A stretch of DNA of 64,000 nucleotides from Odobenus rosmarus divergens (GCF_000321225.1 NW_004450566.1:1049399-1113398); one strand, 5' to 3'; counted from the first letter of the stretch, positions 11,422 through 23,929 are shown. Numbers and translations are program-made. The notes: generated from the sequence alone by a model not told the origin.

Positions 11422-12830
11422 AAAAATACACTACAGCAAATAAATAGTAGACTAGAAGAAACAGAAGAATGGATCAGTAACCTAGAGGACAGAGTAATGG
11501 AAAGCGATCAAGCTGGGTAGGAGAGAGAAAAAAGAAGGAAAAGTGAAAATAGATTAAGGAAACTCAGTGACAACAGCAAGTGTAATAACGTTCTCATTAT
11601 AGGAATGCCAGACGGAAGAGAGAAAAGGGGACAAAAAATGTTTTTGAAGAAATAATAGCTGAAAAATTCCCAAAACTGAGGAAGGAAATACAAATCCAGA
11701 TCCAGGAGACACAAAAAGTCCCCAACAAAACCAACCCAAGGAGGTCCACACCAAGACACATAGTAATTAAAATGGCAAAAATTAGTAATAAAGAGAGAAC
11801 AGTAAACGCAGCGAGGGAAAAGAAAGCAGGGACATACAAGGGGAAACCCTATAACGCTACCAGCTAATTTGTCAGCAGAAATTTTGCAGGCCAGAAGAGA
11901 GTGGCATGATATATACCACTCCACTGTATATTTCAGGTTTATATGGACTCTCTAGAAAAGATCACATATTAGGCCACAAAACAAGTCTCAACAAATTCAG
12001 AAAGATAGAAGTCATACCATGCATCTTTTCTGACCACAATGCCTTGGAACTAGAAATCAACCATAAGAAAATACCTGGAAAGAACACAAATATATGGAGG
12101 TTAAATAACATGCTACAAAACAATGAATGATTAAACAAGAAATCAAAGAATAAATAGAGAAATACATGGAGACAAATGAAAATGAAAACAGAATGGTCCA
12201 AAATCTTTGGAATGCAGCAAAAGTTGTTCTAAAAGGGAGTTTATAGCAATACAGGCCTACCTCAAGAAACAAGAAACATCTCAAATAAACAACCTAACCT
12301 TACACCCAAAGGAGATAGAAAAAGAAGAACAAACAAAACCCATACTGGTAGAAGGAAGGAAATAATAAAGATGAAATCAGAAATGAACAAAATAGAAACT
12401 AAAAAAGAAAAAAAAAAAGAAAAAAGAAAAATAGAACAGATTAATAAAACCAGAAGATGGTTTTTTTAGGAAAGATCAACAAAATTGATAAACCTTTAGC
12501 CAGACCCATCAAAAAAAAAAAAAAAGAGGACTCAAAACAAAATCAGAAATGAAAGAGGAGTAATGACAACAAACACCACAGAAATACAAACAATTATAAG
12601 GGAATATTATGAAAAATTATATGCCAACAAATTGGACAACCTAGAAGAAATCAATAAATTCCTAGAAACATTATAACCTTCCCAAACTGAATCAGGAATC
12701 AGGAAGAAATAGAAAATTTGAACAGATTGATTGCCAGCAATGAAATTGAATCAAAAAACTCCCAACAAACAAAAGTTCAGATCCAGATGGCTTCACAGGT
12801 GACTTCTAGTAAACATTTAAAGAAGGGTTC

Positions 12831-13030
12831 GGAGTGCCTGAGTGGGTCAGTTGGTTGAGCGTCTGACTCTTGGTTTCGGCTCATGTCTTGATCTCATGGT
12901 TGTGAGATGGTCATGAGCAGGTCCATGCTCAGCGAGGAGTCGGCTTGAGACTCTCTCTCTCCCTCTCCTGCCCCTCCCCCTGCTCACATGCTCTCTCTCT
13001 CTCTCTCAAATACACCTTTTAAAAAAAATA
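12831..13030 (+). mobile_element. tRNA-Lys SINE inside the L1
   Basis: Forward copy in the ORF2 relic, head GGAGTGCCTGAGTGGGTCAG, flanked by a degenerate GGGTTCG/GAGTTCG match. Confidence 0.93.
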
Positions 13031-15639
13031 AGAGTTCGTATCTATTCTTCTCAAACTATTCCAAAAAATACAAGAGGAAGGAAAGCTTTCAAATTTATTC
13101 TATGAGGCCAGCATTACCCTCATACCGAAACCAGTTAAAGACACTAAAATAAAAAAGAGAGAGAGAACGAGAGAGAGAGAGAACTATAGGCCAATATCTC
13201 AGATGAATATAGGTGTAAAAATCCTCAACAAAATATTAGCCAACTGAATACAACAATATATTAAAAAAATCATTCACCATGATCAAGTGGGATTTATTCC
13301 TGGGATGCCAAGATGATTCAGTATTTACAAATCAATCAGTGTGATACATCACATCGATAAGAGAAAGGATAAAAACCATACAATCATATCAATAGATGCA
13401 GAAAAAATATTTGACAAAGTACATCTATTCATGATAAAAACCTCGAGCAAAGTAGGTTTAGAGGGAACATACTTCAACATAATAAAGTTCATTTATGAAA
13501 AACCCATAGCTTAACATCATACTAAATGGTGAAAAACTGAAAGATTTCCCCCTAAGATCAGGAACAAGACAAAGATATGCACTATCATCACTTTTATTCA
13601 ACATAGTACTAGGACTTCTAGCGATCAGACAACAAAAAGAAATAAAAGGCATCAAAATTGGTGAGGAAGAAGTAAAATTTTCACTATTTGCAGATGACAT
13701 AATACTATATATATAAAACCCAAAAACTCTACCAAAAAATTACTAGAACTAATAAATGAATTTAGTAAAGTTGCAGGATACAAAGTCATTGTGCAGAAAT
13801 CCATTGCATTCCTATACACAAATAATGAAGTAGTAAAAAGAGAAAACAGTTCCATTTACAATTGTACCAAAATTAATAAAATACCTAAGAATAAACTTAA
13901 CCAAAGAGGTGGAAGACCTGTACTCTGAAAATTATAAAACACTGATGAAAGAAATTGAAGACGACACAAACAAATGGAAAGATATTCCATGCTCATGGGT
14001 TGGAAGAACAAATATTGTTAAAATGTCCATACTACTCCAAGTAATCTATGACTGAATGCAATCGTTACCAAAATGCCAATAGCATTTTTCACACAATTAG
14101 AACAAATAATCCTAAAATTTTTATGGAACCACAAAAGACTCCAAATAGCCAAAGCAGTCTTGAAAAAGATCACAACTGGAGGTATTGCAATACCAGATTT
14201 CAAGATATACTACAAAGCTGTAGTAATCAAAACAATATGGTACTGGTGCAAAAATAAACACATAGATCATTAGAACAGAATAGAGAGCCCAAAAATAAAC
14301 TCACAATTATATGGTCAATTAATCCTTGACAAAGCAAGAAAAAATATGCATTGGGAAAAAGATAATCTCTTCAACAAGTGGTTTTGGGAAAACTGGACAG
14401 CTACATACAAAAGAATGAAATTGGACCACTTTGTTACACCATACACAAAAATTGATTCAAAATGGATTAAGGACCTAAATGTGAGACCTGAAACCATAAA
14501 AATCCTTGAAGAGAGCACAGGCAGTAATTTCTCTGACGTTGGCCACAGCAACATTTTTCTAGATACGTCTCCTGAGCAAGTGAAACAAAAGCAAAAATAA
14601 ACTATTGGGACTATATCGAAATATAAAGCTTCTTCGCAGTAAGGAAATAATCAGCAAAACTAAAAGGCAACCTATGGAGTGGGAGAAGATATTTGTAAAT
14701 GACATATGTGATAAAGGGTTAGTATCTAAAATATACAAAGAACTTCTACAACTCAAAACCAAAAAGCAAATAATCCAATTAAAAAATGGGCGGAAGACAT
14801 TGAACGGATGTTTCTCCAAAGAAGACATGCAGATGGCCAACAGACATATGAAAAGATGCCCAACATCACTCATCTTTAGGGAAATGCAAATCAAAACTAC
14901 CATGAGATATTACCTCACACCTGTCAGAATGGCTAAAATCAAAACCACAAGAAACAACAAGTGTTGGTGAGACTGTGGAGAAAAAGGAACCCTCTTGCAC
15001 TGTTGGTGGGAATGCAAACTAGTGCAGCCACCTTGGAAAAGAGTATGGAGATGCCTCAAAAAATTAAAAATAGGACTACCATATGATCTATTAATCCCAC
15101 TACTGAGTATTTACTCAAGAATACAAAAATACTAATTCAAAAAGATATATTTACCTCTATGTTTATGGCAGCATTATTTACAATTGCCAAATTGTGGATG
15201 CAACTGAAGTGTCCATTGACAGATGAATGGATAAAGAAGTGCTATATATACATATGCAATGGAATATTACTTAGCCACAAAAAAGAATGAATTCTTGGCA
15301 TTTGCAACCACATGTATGGATCTAGAGGGTATAATGCTAAGTGAAATAAGTCAGTCAGAGAAAGACAAATACTATTCGATTTCACTTATATGTGGAATTT
15401 AAGAAACAAAACAAAGGAACCATGAAAAAAAGAGATAAACCAAAAACCAGACTCTTAATTATAGAGAATAAACTGATAGTCACCAGAGGGCAGGTGGATG
15501 GGGGGATGGGTGAAATAGATAAAGGGAAGTACACTTATCTTGAAGAACACTAAGTAATGTATAGAATTGATGAATCATTATACTGGACACCTGAAACCAA
15601 TAAAACACTGTATGTTAATTATCCTGGAATTAAAATTTT

Positions 15640-15763
15640 AAAAATCCTGACACCGAGGCCAGACTGTATACCAATCGAATCAGAATCTCCACAAGGAGCT
15701 AGACATCAGTATCTTTTATAACTCCCAAGCTGATTGCAATATGCTGCCCACTCTGAGAACTTG
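15640..15763 (+). mobile_element. hAT-Charlie (MER5-like) element, right half
   Basis: Continues the element interrupted by the L1, starting with the duplicated target AAAAATCCTGACACC and followed by AATCAGAATCTCC and a degenerate end CTCTGAGAAC, matching the mirror terminal repeat. Confidence 0.7.
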
Positions 15764-15772
15764 CGTCCTCTA

Positions 15773-15939
15773 CCAGTTCTTCTTAAACTTTAATGTGCAT
15801 GTGAATTTCCTAGGAATCTTGTTAATATGCAGATTCTGATTTAGTAGGTCTGGATGGGACATAAAATTCTACATTTCTAACAAGTCCCAAGCGATCCCGT
15901 TGCTGCTGGTCCAGGATCACATCCTGAGGAGTGAAGTGG
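15773..15939 (+). mobile_element. MER5A-like hAT relic
   Basis: Contains the typical MER5A words: AACTTTAATGTGCATG, CTTGTTAATATGCAGATTC, TTTAGTAGGTCTGG, CATTTCTAACAAG and GCTGCTGGTCCAGGA. It lies directly downstream of the other hAT element. Confidence 0.7.
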
Positions 15940-16101
15940 TGGATGACAATTTTGTATTTTATTCTCTTCCCAAACTCCCACATCCTCGTCCCTACCCTGG
16001 ACAATGAGAAAATGAATCAGAATTCAAAATTCAGAAATGGAGAAGCAATGGTAAAAGGATTAGTTGCTTTGGAGAGTGCTACCACTGATGTAAATAAATA
16101 A

Positions 16102-16232
16102 ATGTGATAAAGGGTTAGTATCTAAAATATACAAAGAACTTCTACAACTCAAAACCAAAAAACAAATAATCCAATTAAAAAATGGGCAGAAGACATTGAA
16201 CAGACATTTCTCCAAAGAAGACATGCAGACGG
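16102..16232 (+). mobile_element. Orphan internal L1 ORF2 fragment
   Basis: 131 bp align without gaps to 14706-14836 in the neighbouring L1, with six differences, all transitions. It lacks an L1 3' end, an A-tail and a clear target duplication. The sequence at the mismatches looks closer to general L1 sequence than the neighbouring copy does, so it is probably not a simple recent duplication of it. Confidence 0.85.
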
Positions 16233-16675
16233 TCCTTTTTAAAAACAGGAACAAATGATGAATTTAAGTTCCTGTTTGGATGCTATAATCAGCTGGTCAT
16301 TGGAATGGCATAATGGGAGTCCAGGAAAATACCACTTAAAATTTAAGTCCACGTGAGACAAATCTTTTTTAAAATGTGCTAGACAAAGACAATCTGAAAG
16401 TCCATATTTGTAAGTAAAAAGAGTCGAGAGAAATAAATGGATGCTAAAATATTGCTTATGAGAAACTTTTCCTGATGACACTTTCCTATTGTAATAAAGA
16501 ACTCAAATTGGGGAAAGTTTCCTAAGAACTCTTTAATAAAGATACTTTTGTGATTACTATATATTATAACATTGCAACAGACTTTCCCTCAATCTATCTA
16601 AATAAACTTTTACTTGGTTGAACAATAATAAGAAATTAAATAAGATTGATTTCCATTAAATCTTGTGGATTTTTA
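16233..16675. other. Intergenic, nothing recognised
   Basis: AT-rich spacer between the orphan L1 fragment and a SINE. No coding frame supported. Confidence 0.6.
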
Positions 16676-16882
16676 TTTTTTTATTTTTTAAAAATATTTT
16701 ACCGATTTATTTGAGAGAGAGACAAAGAGAGCACAAGCAGGGGGAGGGGCAGAGAGAGAGGGGAGGGACAAGCAGATTCCCCACTGAGTTGGGAGCCTGA
16801 TATGGGGCTTGATCCTAGGACCCTGAGATGGTGACCTGAGCCAAAGTCAGACACTTAACAAACTGAGCCACCAGGCGCCCCT
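16676..16882 (-). mobile_element. tRNA-Lys SINE
   Basis: Reverse copy ending ACTGAGCCACCAGGCGCCCC. The flanks TCTTGTGGATTTTTA and TCTTGGAGATTTATA form an imperfect duplication. Confidence 0.93.
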
Positions 16883-17168
16883 CTCTTGGAGATTTATACT
16901 GCATTATTGGCATGTTACTAAAGGGTTTCTTACTAAAGTCTCTTGCAAAAAATAAAAATACAAAATTAAGCTACTCAACTCTCTCTAGGCCACTGCTTTC
17001 CTAACCTATTATTCCACAGAAAACTCCCCATCATCCACCTGTCTACCTGCCCCTACCCCAGCACCACACATTAGCATCCCATGGTGCCTATTTTGTAAAA
17101 TGCTCTTTTAGAGTCACAGGCCTAATAATAGAGCTTGAGGGGGTCAGAAAACATCTTGGCCTGCTCAG

Positions 17169-17186
17169 TTTCTTTCACTTTCTTCC
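17169..17186 (-). promoter_or_regulatory. ISRE/IRF-like motif
   Basis: On the minus strand GAAAGTGAAAGAAACT matches the GAAANNGAAA interferon-response pattern with a further GAAACT. Intergenic; relevance is speculative. Confidence 0.2.
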
Positions 17187-18240
17187 TACTCCCTCAAAAA
17201 TATCTATTTTAATATATAAATAACATCCATGAAAATTATTTCTGATAAGAAAGGCTTTCAGGTAATTAAAAACCCATGATAATTAAATTATGGTCTATAT
17301 TTAATTAATGCTTTATAGTAATTAAAATTTTCTTCTAACCAAAGGCATGACTTTAAGATTTGATTATCTGAAAGTAATTTTTTAAGCAATAATCCTGTCT
17401 CTGCTGAAGCATGAGTTTGAGAAGTTAGGTGAACTTCATCAGACTGCGCCGTGACTTACATTGTGTGTCTCCTTTCACTGATGAAGAATGAGCAGGGATA
17501 TCAGCATCTACAAATTCATTCGATTATAAGCTAAACACTGAGACAAAAGTCTAGTGCCCTCCGCATGCTTAGGACACAGATCAGTGGTTGGCATGGTCAC
17601 CTACTACAGTTAAACTGGACCGCTTGATTGATAGATAATGTCAAACATTTTTTTGATGCTGCTTTTCTTCGGTTTCTTTCTTTTCTCCGCCTCATTCCTG
17701 TAGGTTTGTGTCCAAACAACCTACAGGCATGCCACAGCAGACCTACACACTGAGGCTGGCTTCGCTTGATGTATTCAATCCAGGACAGTGAGTACAATAT
17801 CTGTTTCCTGGCAATCCTCCTCTTGAGCCCTGGGCCTGGAGCAGTTACAAGGACAAGCCTCTCCAGCCCTGAAGCAGCAGATGCAAAGTCAGGAGGAGCC
17901 AAAGAACACAACTGGGTGCCTTTTATGCTGGGGCCAGTAGCGCATGATTTCCCGGGCTGAAAATGGCAATGAAATACTAACCTGTTCCCAGGAAAGCGGA
18001 GACACAGGGAAAAGGACCAGAGCCAGAGGAAATACCAAAGAAGAGAAAGCCAGGAAGAGTGAAGGAGACCAAGGGCAAGGACAGCACAGGTGAAAACTGT
18101 GGCATACAAGGCAAGCAGCAACTCCTCTGGCTGCTGAGGAGAGAAAACGCAATCAACTTAGAGCAGCTCTGTTATGTGGAAAGGGGGACAAACAGCCTCC
18201 GAGGCCTCAAAAGTATACCAATGAAAACATTCACTTATGT

Positions 18241-18282
18241 GTTCATTCATTCGTTCATTCATTATTCAGTTGTTCATTCATC
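18241..18282. repeat. Imperfect (TTCA)n repeat
   Basis: GTTCATTCATTCGTTCATTC and onwards, an imperfect tetranucleotide repeat. A smaller similar run is at about 4639-4669. Confidence 0.85.
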
Positions 18283-20087
18283 CAACAAACAATGAGTTCT
18301 CTCTGTGGGAATCCTAAACTTGGTTTTCTTCCAAACTCTCACTTCTTCTGTTCCAATAGACCAAGGCTCTTAGATTCTCTGATGTGCTGCAACAAAGAGA
18401 GTGTCACTACATTTTTCTGGCCTTATATACTCAGGAGCATGATGTCTGGCACAGATAACCCAGACGAACAACATCATTTTTATGAGAAAGGAGTGACAGT
18501 AAGGATGAATGCCGACTGAAGACAAGATTGCTATCTCTAACCTCCCCAATCTGTGTGTACCATAAAGCCCCATCCCCATCACAGATAGAAAATAAACCCT
18601 GAACAAGAAAGGCAGAACCCCAAAATTCTCTAAGAAAACCATGCTTTGACTCCTGAATTTCTAAATTGGGTGGATTTGAGACTCAAGATAGTTCAGTCCG
18701 TTCAAGTAAGTCAGTTGTAGGAAAAAAAAAAAACCAATTTTTGCATATCTAGATTTGTGATTCAAGAAACTTATGTTCCTCAGTTTGTTTGGAAATAAAT
18801 ATTGAAAAAAACTCATTCCCAGAATTTTCTAGTTAAAATTTTATGACAATTTATAGGACCTCTATTTAACAACAAAAATGGTATTATTTTCCCATAAATA
18901 TAATTTACTGCTTTCCTGCTTTTGAAAAAATAACTTATTTTAGATGCAGAGGCTCATATTCAAGTCTGACAAAATAAATTTTGCAAAAAACCATATTACA
19001 ATCCCATAGTTTTAAATTTAGTTTTACAATGCTCAGATGGTAATGTGAATAGAATTGGTAACTCAATTACTTTTCAAATAAGTACCTTGATGAATATATT
19101 CATTTTCTCCTGACAGGGAATTATTGCCTTAAATTTAATCTTAGTTCTGCACATGCTGCAGGGATTTTCATGGCTAAACTGTTTTAAATTATCTTATGAC
19201 TCATCTACCTTGGAATATGAATGCACTCTACCCACAATAAGGCAGAATAATATGTAGTAGATGGTAGATTGATTTAAATTTGATTTTGTAGAAATATTTT
19301 ATTAAAACATTTCTCTTACGTGGCTAAAAATCATGCCCCTTGATTCACTTAGCTGGGAGACGGAGCTAAGCTGGTATTATGTGCTGATCGTATGTTCACT
19401 CATTGAGCAAATACAGAGTTCAGCAGATAAAGGATGAAGGCCAGAAGCTCTGCTAAAACGAAGAAGAGCAAATCAGTCTTCAGGTCTAGAAGATACTGAG
19501 GAAGGAAAGGCCAGTCTGTATTCTCTAAGGACAGGACTGGGGCCCCTGGTTCTGGGGGAGATGTTGTTTGTTCTCTGCTCTGGTTGGAAATAACCTGTGG
19601 ACAGAAGGTAGGGGAGAACACAATCTAGACCGTAGCAGAAATAGATCAGAAATCTGCAGGTAAATCTGACTATATGAGTCCAATACAAAAAGACTATGCT
19701 TGCCTTAGCCTCACACATATTAAGAATATGTACGCTATCAAGTTCCGAAAAATTATCCCCAAAGTCAGTACCAATGCTCTGTATACTTATCTCTAGTTAA
19801 ACATGGTACAGATGGACAAATGCCAAGAACTGGAAGGTATAAAGGCACCTGCTAGGTAACAGGGCAACTATTATCAACTTAATTTGGCCCAGTGGACCCA
19901 TTTTCCTCCCGCAAGGGATTGGATAATCTGAGTTGTATTCATTCACATTGTAAACCAGGGAACAAACTTGGAGGGGCAAAGTTCCTTTCCCACATGGGCC
20001 AGTGGCAGATGTAAATTTGAAACTCACAGTGAAATGTGGCTTTGGAAAAATTGTTTTCTCCATGCAGTGCTTTATAATTTGTTTTGT

Positions 20088-20310
20088 GGGGGGCGCCGGG
20101 GTGGCTCAGTCACTTAAGCATCCAAGTCTTGGTTTCGGCTCAGGTCATGATCTCAGGATCTTGGGACTGAGCCCCACGTGGGGCTCCGCACTCATCGTGG
20201 CGTCTGCTTGAGATTCTCTCTTTCTCCCTCTCCCTCTGCCTCCCCCTCTGCATCTCCCCCTACTCACTCTCTCTCTCTCTTAAATAAATAAATCTTTAAA
20301 AATTTTTTTT
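20088..20310 (+). mobile_element. tRNA-Lys SINE
   Basis: Forward copy with head GGGCGCCGGGGTGGCTCAG, CT-rich stretch and AAATAAATAAATC tail. It has the CCAAGTCTTGGTTTCGGC variant in its 5' half. Confidence 0.93.
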
Positions 20311-20654
20311 ATGAGCAGAGTGCCTAAGGTAACAGAAGATAGTGTTACAAGTTTGAAGTCCAATCAACCTCAAAGTACTTAAAAGTTCTAAGAAAAGATG
20401 GCTTTCCTGCAGGTTAGAAGGTAAGCCAAGTCACGCAGACTCTTAGTAGTGTTAGCAATTGCATTTGGGCCCAAAGGGGAGGAAGCATTCACTTAGAAAG
20501 AACAGTAAGAGATGGGTTTTGGAAGGACATTATCTCATTGGAGGAAAACTGTAATCACTGCTGTTTTTGACCCCATCTTGAGTTAAATAATCCTGTTCTC
20601 TTGCCTCGGAGCAGTCTTGAATACACACACAAATACAGATGTGTTCCCAGAGTT

Positions 20655-20815
20655 AATTACTTAATCTTCTTAACATTTACTTTTCTCACCGATAAAATGG
20701 GAGTAATAGTATCAACCTCCTAAGTCTATTGTGAGAACGAATGAGATGATCCTGCGATGCATTTAGCATACTGGCCATCTAGAAGGCAGTAAAAGTCAAT
20801 AAAAGATTGTAGTCA
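20655..20815 (+). mobile_element. MIR relic
   Basis: TTACTTAATCTTCTTAACAT, CACCGATAAAATGGGAGTAA, CTATTGTGAGAACGAATGAG and a CAATAAAAG end follow the MIR 3' half in order. Confidence 0.6.
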
Positions 20816-21206
20816 TTGATGCAAATTAGTACTGTGTGTTTTTTCAATAGACACCCCAAGTATGTAAACAGATATTGATGAAGTAGTCGACAGCCCATAA
20901 TTTTACTCGGATTTATAAACAAATCAAATTAAACAGATATATGGACTCAAATCAATGAAGGCCAATGTTGTGAAAGATCCCCGAACACTCTCGGTTTTTA
21001 TTTTCATCTTTTTTGTTCAAGTGACAAATAATAGGCATTTACAATAGCACCTCTACATGTTCCTGAAAAACTTTGCATTTGCAAAAATTGCACACTAAAA
21101 ATAACAAGGTCTATAGGGGAAAAATAGCATTAAGGGCAGAGTAGTCAAAACCAATGCAACTTTGAAATCAACACCCGAAACAAAACTATTTAAAATCCTA
21201 ATAGGA

Positions 21207-21400
21207 GGGACGCCTGGGTGGCTTGGTCAGTTAAGCGTCTGCCTTCGGCTCAGGTCATGATCCCAGGGTCCTGGGATCGAGTCCCGCACTGGGCTCCCTG
21301 CTCAGCGGGAGGCCTGCTTCTCCCTCTCCCTCGCTGCTCCCCCTGCTGTGCTCTCTCTCTCTCTCTCTCTCTGGCAAATAAATAAATAAAATCCTTTAAA
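21207..21400 (+). mobile_element. tRNA-Lys SINE
   Basis: Forward full-length copy with perfect 15-bp duplication AAAATCCTAATAGGA at 21192-21206 and 21401-21415. Confidence 0.95.
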
Positions 21401-21415
21401 AAAATCCTAATAGGA

Positions 21416-23575
21416 AATTATACTAATATGGCTAAATTTCCACGGGCATTTGCCAAAGAATCTCAGTCATTCCAACCTCGGTGGCCCTTTACTGGAGTCG
21501 TGCTTACTTCACCTTTTGAAATCAAGTCCCTGAAGACAGGCACTTCCACAGAAATCAGTTTCACCAAAATCGACAAATGCAATCCAACAGACGCCTTCAC
21601 ACAACTTCCCTAATACACTGACCTCATTCTCCAATTTACAAATCATATATATTAAATTAATTAAACAAGGTGGCCATGAGACAGAGGGGATTCTAATACC
21701 TCAGCAGCCTATGTGGGCAATCCGAAACCTAAACCTGTAAATGCCTCAACGTTAAGAAAAGGAAACCTAAGGACAGCCAATGACGCTTTCCCAGATAGAA
21801 ATGCTTAAGCTACAGCCAAATAATTTTCTTGCTTTGCTTCTGCCTCTTGTCTCTAGAAGTCTCTCCCCTAGCTTCTGTCTATGGCACACTCCTGACTATG
21901 TCCAGTTTGACGCTGCCTGATTCAAATTGTGTGGTGCTCAAATATATGCTTAAAATCTTTAATATGCCTTAGTATAGCTTTTAACACGTATGTATAAATT
22001 AGTATTAAAGAAAAACACACTGTGGGAGAACAGACTGTAGGTTTGCAAGGTCAGCATGATGACAATGATACTCACCACTAAGCCTTCTTGCCTATGGAAA
22101 AGTACTTGCAACCCATGGAGAAAGTTGAATAAATATCCAGTGAAATTAAACTGCAAGAATATAAATAGTAACTGTCAAAATACTTTCACGGCATGCATTG
22201 TATCTCTCATTCTTGAAACAATTGTGTATCAGGAAGGCTTTGGAGAAAAAGTCAACCCAAATGGGTGCCAGAGGTATGATCAGATCAATGCTCCTGGTGG
22301 GGTTTCCCTAGTGAATTGCATAGCAACCTCTGATTTCAGGATGAAGGCTACCATTCCTTTTCATAACTCCACAACCAGGCACACTGTTTCAAAAAAAAGA
22401 GAATGATGACATTTTTTAAACCTTGGCTCACCACCAATCTGAGGCAACTGCAACAGAACTTTGGCTACCCTTGGATCATTTCCACCTCTCTACCACTTAC
22501 TCAACAGCTTGAGCCACACTTAGATCTGCTTTCACAGTCAACTGAATTTGAGGCCCAAGACGTCTCCTTCTTGATCTTGTAGGTAAAAGGGAATGGAAAG
22601 ATGCAGAAGAAGGTGATTTTCAGTTCTCTGGTTATTAGTGTAAACACACACATAGGCACACATGTGCACATATAAGTGTTTGTGGGTCTGTGTTTTCCTT
22701 CTCAAGTATAAACGCAACATTCCACATGTGGACTATCTATCTGCCTTTCTGCCCCTGCACGTCTCCTATCACCACTGGAGCCCAGAGCTGGGCTCAAAAC
22801 TAGGAGAGCTAAGGAGTTTTCTAGGTCACAAAGTTTTGATGTGTATGATCAGGGCTGATAGTTCACAGGTATGCACATTATAGTTGTTCCAGTTGCTAAA
22901 ATGTTGAAAGACTTCTATATAGTTTCCCTGAGCTCACACATCTCCAGACCACCATCCTGGTCTCCCTGGTTTCTTCCTTGCAACTTCCAGAAATTCTCCA
23001 TCCCACCTCATGCCACTCTGGACTTCCTCACCAACCAGAAACAAAAGGTTTAATGTCTGGCCTGGTGGGCATCCAGGCTTTGCTCTGTGCCAAGACAGTC
23101 ACCGTTCTGATTGGCCTGGGGTATGCATATGTGCAGTAGTGATTACTAAATATTTTCATGTCCCCCCCAACTAAAACATCACTGGACATGTCACATGATG
23201 GGGAAAATCATATTTTCTGCAACTTCCATCCAGGAGACCACTGTATGGAGTTAGGAGGGATAGTGTTAAAACCCTCGAGATGGAAAATAGGATGAGACTG
23301 CAAGCAACATTTTCAACTTACTGCCATCTAAGAAAGAGAAGAAAGAGCGGTCTTAACCAGGGCGGTGCTGGGAATGACTGCACAACCCCGGCTGAGGAGC
23401 TGCGACAATTGCAGTAAAACTATTCCCCCTTCCTCACGTGAAGAAGTCAACCTTCCCCACAAAGGTATTTTGAACAAACATTTGAAGAATATTAGTTTGG
23501 AAAGGGATAAATTATTAGTCTTTCAGGGGTATGAAGGTTTCGGTCTACTAGTGTTTGAGCAATTTGACACCAGCC
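21416..23575. other. Intergenic, nothing recognised
   Basis: A 116-codon ORF at 22056-22406 and others are unremarkable in composition. No element named except the minisatellite that follows. Confidence 0.5.
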
Positions 23576-23929
23576 CCCACCTTCCCAGAGCAAGTTCAAA
23601 CCCTACCTCATGTCCTGGTGACCATACTGTTCCCCCCACCTTCCCAGAGCAAGTTCAAACCCTACCTCATGTCCTGGTGACCATCCTGTTCTCCCCACCT
23701 TCCCAGAGCAAGTTCAAACCCTACCTCATGTCCTGGTGACCATCCTGTTCCCCCCACCTTCCCAGAGCAAGTTCAAACCCTACCTCATGTCCTGGTGACC
23801 ATCCTGTTCTCCCCACCTTCCCAGAGCAAGTTCAAACCCTACCTCATGTCCTGGTGACCATCCTGTTCTCCCCACCTTCCCAGAGCAAGTTCAAACCCTA
23901 CCTCATGTCCTGGTGACCATCCTGTTCTC
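23576..23929. repeat. 59-bp minisatellite, six copies
   Basis: The unit starts CTTCCCAGAGCAAGTTCAAA and recurs at 23581, 23640, 23699, 23758, 23817 and 23876, a constant 59-bp period. Copies are nearly identical. The visible differences are ACCATA versus ACCATC in the first copy and GTTCCCCC versus GTTCTCCC between units. The period is not a multiple of three, so ORFs across it are not coding evidence. Confidence 0.97.

Larger units (their letters stand above)
9549..15639 (+). mobile_element. Near-full-length, degenerate L1 retrotransposon
   Basis: The element has a GC-richer 5' region (9549-11000), an ORF1 relic (coiled coil near 11100-11460, then the nucleic-acid-binding part near 11580-11900) and an ORF2 relic. 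The ORF2 relic includes the end of the endonuclease domain (SRKDHILGHK, SDHNALELEI; 11940-12070), the reverse transcriptase with FADD at 13687-13698, and C-terminal segments to about 14970. A 3' UTR follows, ending in an A-rich tail. Many stops and frameshifts make it immobile. Two SINEs have inserted into it. It is flanked by a 15-bp duplication, AAAAATCCTGACACC, at 9534-9548 and 15640-15654. ORF1 appears fused to late endonuclease near 11900-11945, implying an internal deletion of roughly 1 kb. Confidence 0.92.
16883..20087. other. Intergenic spacer with long minus-strand ORF of doubtful meaning
   Basis: Mostly unique-looking DNA. A 174-codon minus-strand ORF at 17597-18121 has a hydrophobic N-terminal half and a Lys/Arg-rich end, but no recognisable family. 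The complementary strand is open too. A donor-like CAG|GTTAGT occurs on the minus strand near 17984. Nothing else supported. Confidence 0.4.

Noticed and set aside
14346..14970. ORFs that resemble reverse-transcriptase C-terminal sequence
   Set aside because: These are remnants of L1 ORF2, interrupted by stops; annotated as part of the L1, not as genes.
17597..18121. 174-codon minus-strand ORF with hydrophobic N-terminal half
   Set aside because: No family resemblance, a long overlapping ORF on each strand, biased composition, and no supported splice structure. It does not resemble the ERAP1 N-terminus.
23365..23739. 124-codon ORF
   Set aside because: Its second half is the 59-bp minisatellite, whose period is not a multiple of three.
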